From Roseiarcus sp035606915 (lineage in GTDB: Bacteria > Pseudomonadota > Alphaproteobacteria > Rhizobiales > Beijerinckiaceae): 42,068 bases of DNA. Positions 7,853 through 15,824 of the stretch are shown piece after piece. Under the pieces are notes generated by a model. The model was given only the letters and a program-made list of their open reading frames with translations. It ran no database searches and was not told where the DNA came from. Made by a program: the position numbers and the translations under genes. The DNA lies in NCBI GenBank assembly GCA_035606915.1, contig DATNDU010000052.1, positions 1 to 42,068 on the forward strand, written 5' to 3'. Each line of letters begins with the position of its first letter. Position 1 is the stretch's first letter.

Positions 7853-9664
7853 ATGAGCACGACGGGCGGCGCGCCGAATAAGACCAAAGCAAGCCTGCGC
7901 TCCAAGCAATGGTTCGACAATCCTAAAAACCCCGGCATGACAGCGCTCTATATCGAGCGCTATCTCAATTTCGGCCTCACCCCGGGAGAGCTGCGCTCCG
8001 GCAAACCGATCATCGGCATCGCCCAGACCGGCTCGGATCTGTCGCCGTGCAATCGGCATCATATCGAACTGGCCAAGCGCGTGCGCGACGGCATTCTGGC
8101 GGCCGGCGGCGTGGCGTTCGAATTCCCGGTGCATCCGATCCAGGAGACCGGCAAGCGTCCGACCGCCGCGCTCGACCGCAACCTCGCCTATCTCGGCCTC
8201 GTCGAGACGCTGTACGGCTATTTCATCGACGGCGTCGTGTTGACCACCGGCTGTGACAAGACCATGCCGGCCTGCGTCATGGCGGCGGCGACCGTCAACC
8301 TTCCGGCGATCGTGCTCAGCGGCGGGCCGATGAACAACGGCTGGCATCACGGCGAGCGCACCGGCTCCGGCACCATCGTCTGGAAGGCGCGCGAGCAACT
8401 GGCGGCCGGCGAGATCGACTACGAGCAATTCATGGAGATCGTCACCTCCTCGGCGCCTTCGGTTGGCCATTGTAACACCATGGGCACCGCCTCGACGATG
8501 AACGCGCTCGCCGAGGCGCTCGGCATGAGCCTGCCGGGCTGCGCCGCCATCCCCGGCCCGCATCGCGAGCGCGGCCAGATCGCCTATGAGACCGGCAAGC
8601 GCATCGTCGAGATGGTATGGGAGGATTTGAAGCCTTCCGACATCATCACCCGGCAAGCACTGGAGAACGCCATCATCGTCAACTCGGCGATTGGCGGCTC
8701 AACCAACGCGCCGATCCACATCAACGCCATCGCCCGCCATATCGGCGTCAAGCTCGACATCGAAGATTGGGAGACCGTCGGCCACAAGATTCCGCTGCTG
8801 GTCAACATGCAGCCGGCGGGCAAATATCTCGGCGAAGAGTTCCACCGCGCCGGCGGCGTGCCGGCGGTGGTGCATGAACTGATGAAGAACAACCTCGTCC
8901 ACGCCGACGCGCTGACCGTCAACGGCAAGACGCTCGGCGAAAACTGCGCCAAGAAGGCGACCGACGATCACGACGTCATCTATCCCATCGACAAACCGAT
9001 GATGCCGGACGCCGGCTTCATCGTGCTGAAGGGCAACCTGTTCAACAACGCGGTGATGAAGACCAGCGTCATCGGCGAGGAATTCCGTCAGCGCTACCTC
9101 AGCGATCCCAAGGACCCGGAGGCTTTCGAGGGCCGCGCCATCGTGTTCGAGGGGCCGGAGGATTATCACCACCGCATCGAGGACCCGGCGCTGGACATCG
9201 ACGAGCGCTGCATATTGTTTGTCCGTGGCGTTGGGGCGATCGGCTATCCCGGCAGCGCCGAGGTCGTCAACATGCAGCCGCCGGCCTATCTGATAAAGAA
9301 GGGCGTGCATGCGCTGCCCTGCATCGGCGACGGGCGCCAGTCCGGCACCTCCGGTTCGCCCTCCATCCTCAACGCCTCGCCGGAGGCGGCGGCGGGCGGC
9401 GGGCTGGCGCTGCTGCGCACCGGCGACCGCGTGCGCATCGATCTCAACAAGCGCAGCGCCAACATCCTGATAAGCGCCGCCGAGCTTGCCGAGCGACGGG
9501 CGACGCTGGAGGCGCAGCCGTTCGCGTTCCCAAAGAGTCAGACGCCATGGCAGGAGATCCAGCGCTCGATGGTGGCGCAACTCGACGAGGGCATGGTGTT
9601 GAAGCCGGCCGTCGGTTTCCAGCGGATCGCGCAGACGGCGGGCGTGCCGCGCGACAACCACTGA
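7853..9664 (+). CDS. IlvD/Edd-family sugar-acid dehydratase, probably D-xylonate dehydratase
   Basis: A 603-residue [2Fe-2S] dehydratase. Cys66 (SDLSPCN), Cys134 (TTGCDKTMP) and Cys207 (GHCNTMGT) are spaced like the cluster ligands of Caulobacter xylonate dehydratase as I recall them. The C-terminal GDGRQSGTSGSPSILNASPE motif and the opening RSKQWFDNP.N.GMTALY also match the pentonate dehydratases rather than IlvD. The expected reaction is D-xylonate or L-arabonate to the 2-keto-3-deoxy acid plus water. ATG 7853 has GGAGA at 7841-7845. No other pentose oxidation gene is next to it, so the pathway must be completed elsewhere. Substrate choice among pentonates and hexonates is open. Confidence 0.85.
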   Translation: MSTTGGAPNKTKASLRSKQWFDNPKNPGMTALYIERYLNFGLTPGELRSGKPIIGIAQTGSDLSPCNRHHIELAKRVRDGILAAGGVAFEFPVHPIQETGKRPTAALDRNLAYLGLVETLYGYFIDGVVLTTGCDKTMPACVMAAATVNLPAIVLSGGPMNNGWHHGERTGSGTIVWKAREQLAAGEIDYEQFMEIVTSSAPSVGHCNTMGTASTMNALAEALGMSLPGCAAIPGPHRERGQIAYETGKRIVEMVWEDLKPSDIITRQALENAIIVNSAIGGSTNAPIHINAIARHIGVKLDIEDWETVGHKIPLLVNMQPAGKYLGEEFHRAGGVPAVVHELMKNNLVHADALTVNGKTLGENCAKKATDDHDVIYPIDKPMMPDAGFIVLKGNLFNNAVMKTSVIGEEFRQRYLSDPKDPEAFEGRAIVFEGPEDYHHRIEDPALDIDERCILFVRGVGAIGYPGSAEVVNMQPPAYLIKKGVHALPCIGDGRQSGTSGSPSILNASPEAAAGGGLALLRTGDRVRIDLNKRSANILISAAELAERRATLEAQPFAFPKSQTPWQEIQRSMVAQLDEGMVLKPAVGFQRIAQTAGVPRDNH

Positions 9665-9767
9665 TACGGTTTTCGCCAGAAGACCCTATTCGGTTCGCGC
9701 AAACTTCCCTTTCTCTACAAGAAGTTCGCGCGATCGTTTTCGAGTCCTTGACTCGGAAACCGTATCA
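9662..9767. repeat. Structured palindromic element (REP/MITE-like, possible bidirectional terminator)
   Basis: Outer arms of 11 bp pair perfectly (TGATACGGTTT 9662-9672 with AAACCGTATCA 9757-9767). Inside, 9695-9707 and 9721-9733 form a 13-bp stem with one mismatch around a 13-base loop, and 9741-9746 pairs with 9750-9755. The left arm starts on the TGA stop of the dehydratase. It sits between convergent genes, so it may end transcription from both sides; the nested arms also fit a small non-autonomous palindromic repeat. Confidence 0.6.
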
Positions 9768-9781
9768 CGCCCCGCGTCCCT

Positions 9782-10618
9782 TCAACCGCGCGGGCGCGCC
9801 TGAAGCGTGAGCCAGTTGGCGATCTCGCGGCGGCGCGCCGCCGCATCGAGGATGTCCTGGCCGATATCGAAACGCCAGGCGATGTCGCGGCGGGCAGGCG
9901 AAGCCTCCAGCGCGACGAGGTCGCGCGCGTAAGCTTCGAGATCGGCGAGCGAGGCGAACAGGCCGTCGTCGACGAGACGCTGGCCGTAGCGCCGCACCAC
10001 TGCGGCGATGTCGGCGAGGCTGTATTCGGGATGGTATTGCACCGCCCAGACGACGCTGGCCCCGGCGCGGATTTCCGCCGCTTGCACTTGGCTCATGGCG
10101 TTGGTCGCGGTGACGGCAGCGCCCGGCGGAAGGGTCGCGACCTCGTCGGCATGGATGGCCGGCGCGTCGAAGGCCAGGCCGCGCCCGCTGTGCAGGGGAT
10201 GGGCGCGCCCGGCGTCGGTCAGCGTCACCTTGCGGGCGAAACCGACCTCGCGGCCGCGCGGATTGGCGCGCACCTCGCCGCCGGCCGCGACGGTGGCCAC
10301 TTGCAGGCCCCAGCAGGAGCCGAACATCGGCAGCCCCAGCGCGAACGCGGCGCGGGCGAATTCGACCTGGCGCAGCGATTCCGGCTCGCGCAGGTGAATG
10401 GTCAGCGACGAGCCGGTAATGGCGACGCCGTCGTAGGAGTCGAGCGGCGCGGGCATCCGCGCGTCCGCGTCGGCGGGAAAGCAGATGTCGACGGTCGCCT
10501 CGGGCGCCAACTCGCGCAGCACGGCGGCGTAGCTCTCGCTCGGCGTTTGGCCGACAAAGCTCACGATCCGCCGCCGCCCCTCCGCCGAATTGCCCTCCGC
10601 GACCAGCAGACGCGCCAT
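9782..10618 (-). CDS. Class I glutamine amidotransferase-type hydrolase (candidate gamma-glutamyl hydrolase)
   Basis: A 278-residue stand-alone GATase1 domain with a full triad: Cys102 in the nucleophile elbow GSCWGLQ, His196 and Glu198 in QYHPEYS. There is no attached synthetase domain. In pathways that gamma-glutamylate amines (PuuD type) such a protein removes the glutamyl group at the end. Its place as the last gene of an operon with a glutamine-synthetase-like ligase, alcohol dehydrogenase and aldehyde dehydrogenase supports that role by inference. ATG 10618 abuts the upstream stop (TGAATG), implying translational coupling. The alternative is a GMP-synthase-like amidotransferase of other function. 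Confidence 0.8.
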   Translation of the reverse strand: MARLLVAEGNSAEGRRRIVSFVGQTPSESYAAVLRELAPEATVDICFPADADARMPAPLDSYDGVAITGSSLTIHLREPESLRQVEFARAAFALGLPMFGSCWGLQVATVAAGGEVRANPRGREVGFARKVTLTDAGRAHPLHSGRGLAFDAPAIHADEVATLPPGAAVTATNAMSQVQAAEIRAGASVVWAVQYHPEYSLADIAAVVRRYGQRLVDDGLFASLADLEAYARDLVALEASPARRDIAWRFDIGQDILDAAARRREIANWLTLQARPRG

Positions 10619-11794
10619 TCATCGCCCCCCGAGATCGCCACGAATGGCGGCCAGCGTCAGCGCCTCGAACTCGGCCTCGCTGAGCCGGCGCGGATTGGCG
10701 CCCGCCGTCGGGTCGTTGACGGCGTCGGCGGCGATCGCCTTGGCGTCGGCCTCCTTGACGCCCATCTCGGCCAGAGTGTGTGGCACGTCGAGCTTTTTGC
10801 GAAGCCTGAGAATCCAATCCAGCATGGCGCCGAAATCCGCCTTCGGCAACGCCAGCGCGCGCGCCAGCACCGGCATCTTGGCGGCGATGGCGTCGCGGTT
10901 GGCGAGCATCACATAGGGGAACATCACGCCATTGGTCATGCCGTGGTGGGTGTCGTAGCGCGCCCCCACCGGATGCGAGACGGAATGGATCGCGCCGAGT
11001 CCCTTCTGGAACGCTGTCGCGCCCATCGAAGCGGCGGCGAACATTTGCGCGCGCGCCTCCAGATCGGCGCCGTTGGCGGCCGCGCGCGGCAGATAGGCGT
11101 CGACGATGCGCACGCCCTCGATGGCGACGCCGTCGGCGAGCGGGTGGAAGGCGTTGACGCAATAGGCCTCGAAGCAATGGGCGAGCGCATCCATGCCGGT
11201 GCCGACGGTGAGATAGCGCGGCAGGCCGACGGCGAGTTCGGGGTCTTCGATCGCCACCTTCGGCATCATGGCGGGGTGGTAGATGATCTTCTTCTGGTGC
11301 GTCGCCTCATTGGTGATGACGCCGGCGCGGCCGACCTCGGAGCCGGTGCCGGCTGTGGTTGGCACGGCGATGATCGGCGCGATGCCGGCCGCGTTGGCGC
11401 GCGTCCACCAATCGCCGACGTCTTCGAAGTCCCATACCGGCCGCGTCTGCGCCTGCATGAAGGCGACGCATTTGCCGACGTCGAGCGCCGAGCCGCCGCC
11501 GACGGCGACGACGCCGTCATGGCCGCCGGCCTTGTAGGCGGCGACCCCGGCGGCGAGATTGGCCTGCGTCGGGTTCGGCTTGACGTCGCTGAACACCGCC
11601 GCTTGGAGGCCCGCCGATCGCAACCGTTCGACGACGCCAGCGACGATGGCGGATGCGGCGAGGCCGCGATCGGTGACGACGAGCGGCTTGACGACGCCAT
11701 GCGCGCGGCAGGTCTCGGCGACATCCTTGATGCGGCCGATCCCGGTCAGGATGCGGGTCGGGAAGTTCCAGGCGCTGGTGAGGAAGGCGCTCAT
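10619..11794 (-). CDS. Iron-containing (group III) alcohol dehydrogenase
   Basis: The 391-residue product has the Fe-ADH fold: the NAD-binding GGGSALDVGK motif, TTAGTGSEV, and the metal-site region GMDALAHCFEAY followed by HSVSHPVGARYDTHHG. It should interconvert a primary or secondary alcohol and its carbonyl compound with NAD(P). It lies 13 bp after the aldehyde dehydrogenase and directly before the GATase gene, so alcohol to aldehyde to acid steps are co-expressed. In a gamma-glutamyl pathway an alcohol dehydrogenase here, rather than an amine oxidase of the PuuB type, suggests that the glutamylated substrate carries a hydroxyl group. That last point is inference. Confidence 0.9.
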   Translation of the reverse strand: MSAFLTSAWNFPTRILTGIGRIKDVAETCRAHGVVKPLVVTDRGLAASAIVAGVVERLRSAGLQAAVFSDVKPNPTQANLAAGVAAYKAGGHDGVVAVGGGSALDVGKCVAFMQAQTRPVWDFEDVGDWWTRANAAGIAPIIAVPTTAGTGSEVGRAGVITNEATHQKKIIYHPAMMPKVAIEDPELAVGLPRYLTVGTGMDALAHCFEAYCVNAFHPLADGVAIEGVRIVDAYLPRAAANGADLEARAQMFAAASMGATAFQKGLGAIHSVSHPVGARYDTHHGMTNGVMFPYVMLANRDAIAAKMPVLARALALPKADFGAMLDWILRLRKKLDVPHTLAEMGVKEADAKAIAADAVNDPTAGANPRRLSEAEFEALTLAAIRGDLGGR

Positions 11795-11807
11795 GCTGTC
11801 GGTCTCT

Positions 11808-13193
11808 TCAGAGGTTGGTGCGCAGGTGATAGGACTTCGGCCGCGTCATCGCCTCGAAGCCGAGGTAGGACATGCCGGCGCCGCGGCCGGTGTCCTTGAC
11901 GCCGCTCCAGGCGAGATAGGGATCGACATAGTCGCAGCGGTTCATCAACACCGTGCCGGCGGCCAGCGCGTCGCCGATGCGCTCGGCGGCGTTGGCGTCG
12001 GCGCTCCAGATCGAGGCGGTGAGGCCATAGGGGCTGTCGTTCATCAGCCGGATCGCCTCCTCGTCGCCGGAAACCTTCATGATCCCGACCACGGGACCGA
12101 AACTCTCCTCCCACATCACCTTCATCGTGTGGTCGACGCCGATGAGCGCCTGCGGAGCGAGATAGGGCGTGCCGGCGCGGTCGGCGGGGAAGGTCGAGGG
12201 GTCGACGAGCGCTTTGGCGCCCTTAGCGAGCGCCTCGGCGGTGTGGTCGCGCACGAGGGCCGCGAAGCGCGCCGCCGCCATCGGCCCCAGCGTCGTCGCG
12301 GCGTCCAGGGGATCGCCGAGCTTGTAGGCGGCAGCTACTGCGGCGAAAGCCTCGACGAAGCGGTCGTAAAGCCGCTCGTGGACATAGACGCGCTCGACGC
12401 CGCAGCAGCATTGGCCGGAATTGTAATAGGCGCCGTCGGCGACATTGGCGACGGCGTAATCGAAATCGGCGTCGGCGCGCACATAGGCGGGGTCCTTGCC
12501 GCCGAGTTCGAGGCCCAGCGTGGTGAACGTGCCGGCGGCGGCGCGTTCGATCGCCTGGCCGCCCGCCACCGAGCCGGTGAAGTTGACGTGATCGACGCCG
12601 CGTGAGGCGATCAGCCGCGTCGTTCCGGCGTGATCGAGGCTGACGGTCTGGAACAGGCCCTTGGGCAGGCCGATGCGGTCGAACGCTTGCTGGAAGCGCG
12701 CGCCGGTGAGCAGCGTTTGCGCCGCCGGCTTGAGCAGCACGGCGTCGCCGCTGAGCAAAGCTGGCAGGATCGAGTTGAGCGCCGTCAGAAAGGGATAGTT
12801 CCACGGCGCGACGACCAGCACGATTCCGGCGGCCGCGCGCTTTATCCTGCGCGTGAAGCCGGGCTTCGGCGGCGGGACGTAAGGCGCAAGCGCCGCATCC
12901 GAGATTTCGATCAGCGCCCGGCCGCGTTCGACGAAGCTGCCGATCTCGCCGCCGTAGCGCACCGGGCGGCCCATCTGCAACGCCAGTTCCGGCACGATGT
13001 CGTCGTTCATCGCCTGCATGGCGGCGAGGAAGGCGCCCATCCTGGCCTTGCGCTCGGCGAGCGGAACCTGAGCCCATTCGCGCTGCGCGCGGCGCGCCGC
13101 GCTGAGCGCCGCGGCGACCTCGGCCTCGGACATCGCCGGGCGGCGGGCGACCTCGCGCCCATCGACCGGGGAAATGCAGACAATGTCGCTCAA
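11808..13193 (-). CDS. NAD(P)-dependent aldehyde dehydrogenase
   Basis: A 461-residue ALDH superfamily member. The catalytic cysteine is Cys263 in the unusual triple-cysteine run GQCCCG (262-264), and the general base is Glu229 in LELGGKDP. APWNYPF and NFTGSVAGG give the cofactor site. It oxidises an aldehyde to the acid, probably the product of the neighbouring Fe-ADH. Its start overlaps the stop of the M20 hydrolase gene by four bases (ATGA). The family is certain, but substrate class (PuuC-like gamma-glutamyl aldehyde or succinate-semialdehyde type) is inferred from context. Confidence 0.92.
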   Translation of the reverse strand: MSDIVCISPVDGREVARRPAMSEAEVAAALSAARRAQREWAQVPLAERKARMGAFLAAMQAMNDDIVPELALQMGRPVRYGGEIGSFVERGRALIEISDAALAPYVPPPKPGFTRRIKRAAAGIVLVVAPWNYPFLTALNSILPALLSGDAVLLKPAAQTLLTGARFQQAFDRIGLPKGLFQTVSLDHAGTTRLIASRGVDHVNFTGSVAGGQAIERAAAGTFTTLGLELGGKDPAYVRADADFDYAVANVADGAYYNSGQCCCGVERVYVHERLYDRFVEAFAAVAAAYKLGDPLDAATTLGPMAAARFAALVRDHTAEALAKGAKALVDPSTFPADRAGTPYLAPQALIGVDHTMKVMWEESFGPVVGIMKVSGDEEAIRLMNDSPYGLTASIWSADANAAERIGDALAAGTVLMNRCDYVDPYLAWSGVKDTGRGAGMSYLGFEAMTRPKSYHLRTNL

Positions 13194-14452
13194 CCGCCGC
13201 TCCTCGTCTGGCCGTCGCGCGGCCCTTCTAGCACCAGTCGCCGCAGCACGCCGTGAAGCCAGGCCGCGCCGAGTTCAAGATCTTCCGGCGCCGTCCATTC
13301 GTCGGGATGGTGGCAGAGGCCGTTGCGGCTCGGCACCGTCAACATCAGCACCGGGAGGAATGCCGCCAGCGTCACCGCGTCGTGGCCGGGCAGCGTTTCG
13401 ACCGCCAGCGGCGCGAAGCCAAGCGGCGCGGCGACGGCGCGCGCCAGCGCCCCCAGGCCCTCGTCGAAGCGGCCGGGGCGGCGCAGTTCGTCGCGCTCGA
13501 TGCGCCAGCTCGCGCGCGCCGTGGCGCAGGCGACCGAGACCATCTCCATAAGCCGGTCGCGCGCGGCAGCCATCGCGTCGCCCTTGGGCGAGCGTAGCTC
13601 GAAGCTGGCGGTGACGGCGCTCGGCACGACATTGGGCGAGTTGGGCGTCACCACCAGCTTGCCGACCGAGGTGTGGAGATCGCCAACCGGAGCGGCGTCG
13701 GCAAGATGGCGCACGCCGGCGATCACTTGGGCTGCGGCGTAAAGCGCGTCGCGGCGCTTGGCCATCGGCGTCGGTCCCGTGTGCGAGGCCTCGCCGAGGA
13801 AAGTGATGTCGAGTTTATGGGCGCCCCACCAGCGCTCGAAAATCCCCAGCCGAGCGCCCTGGCTCTCCAGTTGCGAGCTACATTCGACATGCAGTTCGAC
13901 ATAGGCGGCCGGCAGCGGCGGCGCTGAGTCGGCGCCGAGGAAGCCGATGGCGTCGAGCGCCTCGCGCAGGCTGAGGCCGGCGACATCCTTGTCGGCGAGC
14001 ACGGTCTCGACCGGCGTGACGCCGGCATAAGCGCGTGAGCCGAGCAGGGTCTTGAACCGCGCGCCCTCTTCGCCGGCGAAGGCGACGACCGCGAGGTTGA
14101 GCTTCGGCTTTGCGCCCGCGAACTCGTCGCGCAGGCGTGCTGCGGCCACCAGCGCGGCGATGACGCCATAGGCGCCGTCGAAACGCCCGCCATAGGGCTG
14201 GCTGTCGATATGGCTGCCGGCGAGCGCCCACGGCGCGCCGGGGCCGGCCAGTTCCAGCAGGCCGAAGATATTGCCGACGCCATCGACGCGCACAGCAAAG
14301 CCGTCCGCCTCCATCCAGGAGACAAGCTGGCGGCGCGCCTCGCCGTTCGCCGGGGTCGCCTCGACCCGATGCACGCCGCCGTCGCCGGTGGCGCCGATGC
14401 GCGAGAAGGCTTCGAAGCGCTCGGCAAAGCGTGGCGGGCAGGCGGGGGTCAT
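13190..14452 (-). CDS. M20-family Zn-dependent amidohydrolase (hydantoinase/carbamoylase type)
   Basis: A 420-residue metallohydrolase with the binuclear metal signature: His81 and Asp92 in GSHIDSQPYGGRFDGAYG, Glu128-Glu129 in AGEEGARF, His188 in HVECSSQLE (family usual H-I-E-Q-G), and a late CHHPDEW. A dimerisation insert with SHTGPTPM follows. Relatives cleave N-carbamoyl amino acids, allantoate and related amides. It lies four bases downstream of the glutamine-synthetase-like gene and overlaps the aldehyde dehydrogenase gene. It could process an amide intermediate of the same pathway or supply an amino acid; the substrate cannot be read from sequence. Confidence 0.87.
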   Translation of the reverse strand: MTPACPPRFAERFEAFSRIGATGDGGVHRVEATPANGEARRQLVSWMEADGFAVRVDGVGNIFGLLELAGPGAPWALAGSHIDSQPYGGRFDGAYGVIAALVAAARLRDEFAGAKPKLNLAVVAFAGEEGARFKTLLGSRAYAGVTPVETVLADKDVAGLSLREALDAIGFLGADSAPPLPAAYVELHVECSSQLESQGARLGIFERWWGAHKLDITFLGEASHTGPTPMAKRRDALYAAAQVIAGVRHLADAAPVGDLHTSVGKLVVTPNSPNVVPSAVTASFELRSPKGDAMAAARDRLMEMVSVACATARASWRIERDELRRPGRFDEGLGALARAVAAPLGFAPLAVETLPGHDAVTLAAFLPVLMLTVPSRNGLCHHPDEWTAPEDLELGAAWLHGVLRRLVLEGPRDGQTRSGG

Positions 14453-14456
14453 GGTT

Positions 14457-15824
14457 TCAGATGATCTCGAAATAGCGCGCGAGTTCCCAATCGGTGATGG
14501 CGCACTGGAACTCGCGCTCCTCCCAGCGCCGGGTCATAGCGTAATGCTCGACGAATGTGTCGCCGAACAGGTCGCGCGCCGCCGCCGAGGCCTCGAAGCG
14601 GTTGGCGGCCTCGCCCAGCGTGCGCGGCAGCGCCCGCTCCGGCGCATGCGCCACGGCATAGGCGTTGCCTGCGATCGGCGCGTCGGGCTCGATGCGATGC
14701 TCGATTCCCCACAGGCCGGAGCCGAGCGCGGCGGCGAGCGCCAGATAGGGATTGATGTCGGCCGCGGCGACCCGGTATTCGACGCGCTGGCTCGAAGGCG
14801 CGCCGGGAATGGCGCGCAGCGCGCAGGTGCGGTTCTCGACGCCCCAAGTCGCCTCGGTGGGGGCCCAGAAGCCGGGAATCAGCCGCGAATAGCTGTTGAC
14901 GGTCGGGGCGACCATCGCCAGCAGTTCCGGCATCAGCGCCTGCTGGCCGCCGATGAACCAGCGCATGACGTCCGACAGGCCCTGCGGCTTGGCGGCGTCG
15001 TGGAACGCCGGCCGGCCGTCGCGGTCTTTCAGCGACAGATGCAGATGGCCGGACTGGCCGGGATAGGCGTTCGACCACTTGGCCATGAAGGTCAGCATCT
15101 TGCCCTGGCGCTCGGCCAGCACTTTCGAGAACGTCTTGAACACCACGGCGCGGTCGGCGGCCGACAGCACGTCGCAATATTGAATCGCGGCCTCCAGCAC
15201 GCCGGGGCCGGTCTCGGTGTGCAGGCCCTCGATCGGCGTATCCATATCGGCGCCGAGCTTCAGCAGCGCGTGATGGAAATCCGCTTCGGCCGAAGCGCGC
15301 AGCATCGAATAGCCGAACCAGCCGGGCGTCCAGTTGCTGAGATTGCGATAGCCCTTCTCGCGCACGCTATGCGGGGTTTCGTTGAAGACGAAGAACTCGA
15401 ACTCGGCGGCGGCGGCGGCCGAGAAGCCGAGCTTGGCGGCGCGCGCGATCGTGCGTTTCAGCAAAGTGCGCGGGCAGACGGCGGCGGTGTGGCCCTCGAA
15501 ATCGCCGAGGAACAGCAGCATGTCGCCCTCTAGCGGCAGGTTGCGCGCGCTGGCGAGGTCGATGCGCACCGGCGCGTCGGGAAAGGCGGTATGCCAGCCG
15601 GTGAGCTTCGCCTTGTCGTAGAGCTGATCGTTGGAGTCCCAACCGAACACCACGTCGCAGAAACTGAAACCGGATTTGAGCGCCGAGACGAATTTGTCGC
15701 GCCCGATGTATTTGCCGCGCATGATTCCGTCGATGTCGGTGGCGGCGACCTTGACGTGGCTAAGGCCGCGCGCCTCGACCACGGCGCGGGCATCTTCGGC
15801 GGTCTTGATCTGGCGCGGGTCCAT
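14457..15824 (-). CDS. Glutamine-synthetase-family gamma-glutamyl-amine ligase
   Basis: A 455-residue GS-fold enzyme with AAEFEFF, TGPGVLEAA, GQSGHLHLSL, NSYSRLIPGFWAP, ENRTCALRA and RVEYRVAAADINPYLALA, which form the ATP, glutamate and metal sites. The N-terminal half is divergent from assimilatory GlnA, and the adenylylation loop is not recognisable. This is the pattern of PuuA, IpuC and GlnA4 relatives, which ligate glutamate to amines such as putrescine, isopropylamine or ethanolamine instead of ammonia. ATG 15824 abuts the TAG of the PLP enzyme. The neighbouring dehydrogenases and GATase form a plausible downstream route. Confidence 0.85.
   Translation of the reverse strand: MDPRQIKTAEDARAVVEARGLSHVKVAATDIDGIMRGKYIGRDKFVSALKSGFSFCDVVFGWDSNDQLYDKAKLTGWHTAFPDAPVRIDLASARNLPLEGDMLLFLGDFEGHTAAVCPRTLLKRTIARAAKLGFSAAAAAEFEFFVFNETPHSVREKGYRNLSNWTPGWFGYSMLRASAEADFHHALLKLGADMDTPIEGLHTETGPGVLEAAIQYCDVLSAADRAVVFKTFSKVLAERQGKMLTFMAKWSNAYPGQSGHLHLSLKDRDGRPAFHDAAKPQGLSDVMRWFIGGQQALMPELLAMVAPTVNSYSRLIPGFWAPTEATWGVENRTCALRAIPGAPSSQRVEYRVAAADINPYLALAAALGSGLWGIEHRIEPDAPIAGNAYAVAHAPERALPRTLGEAANRFEASAAARDLFGDTFVEHYAMTRRWEEREFQCAITDWELARYFEII

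Noticed and set aside
10031..11899. A 622-codon plus-strand open frame
   Set aside because: Antisense to the GATase and Fe-ADH genes, which show complete catalytic motifs; the plus-strand product has none.
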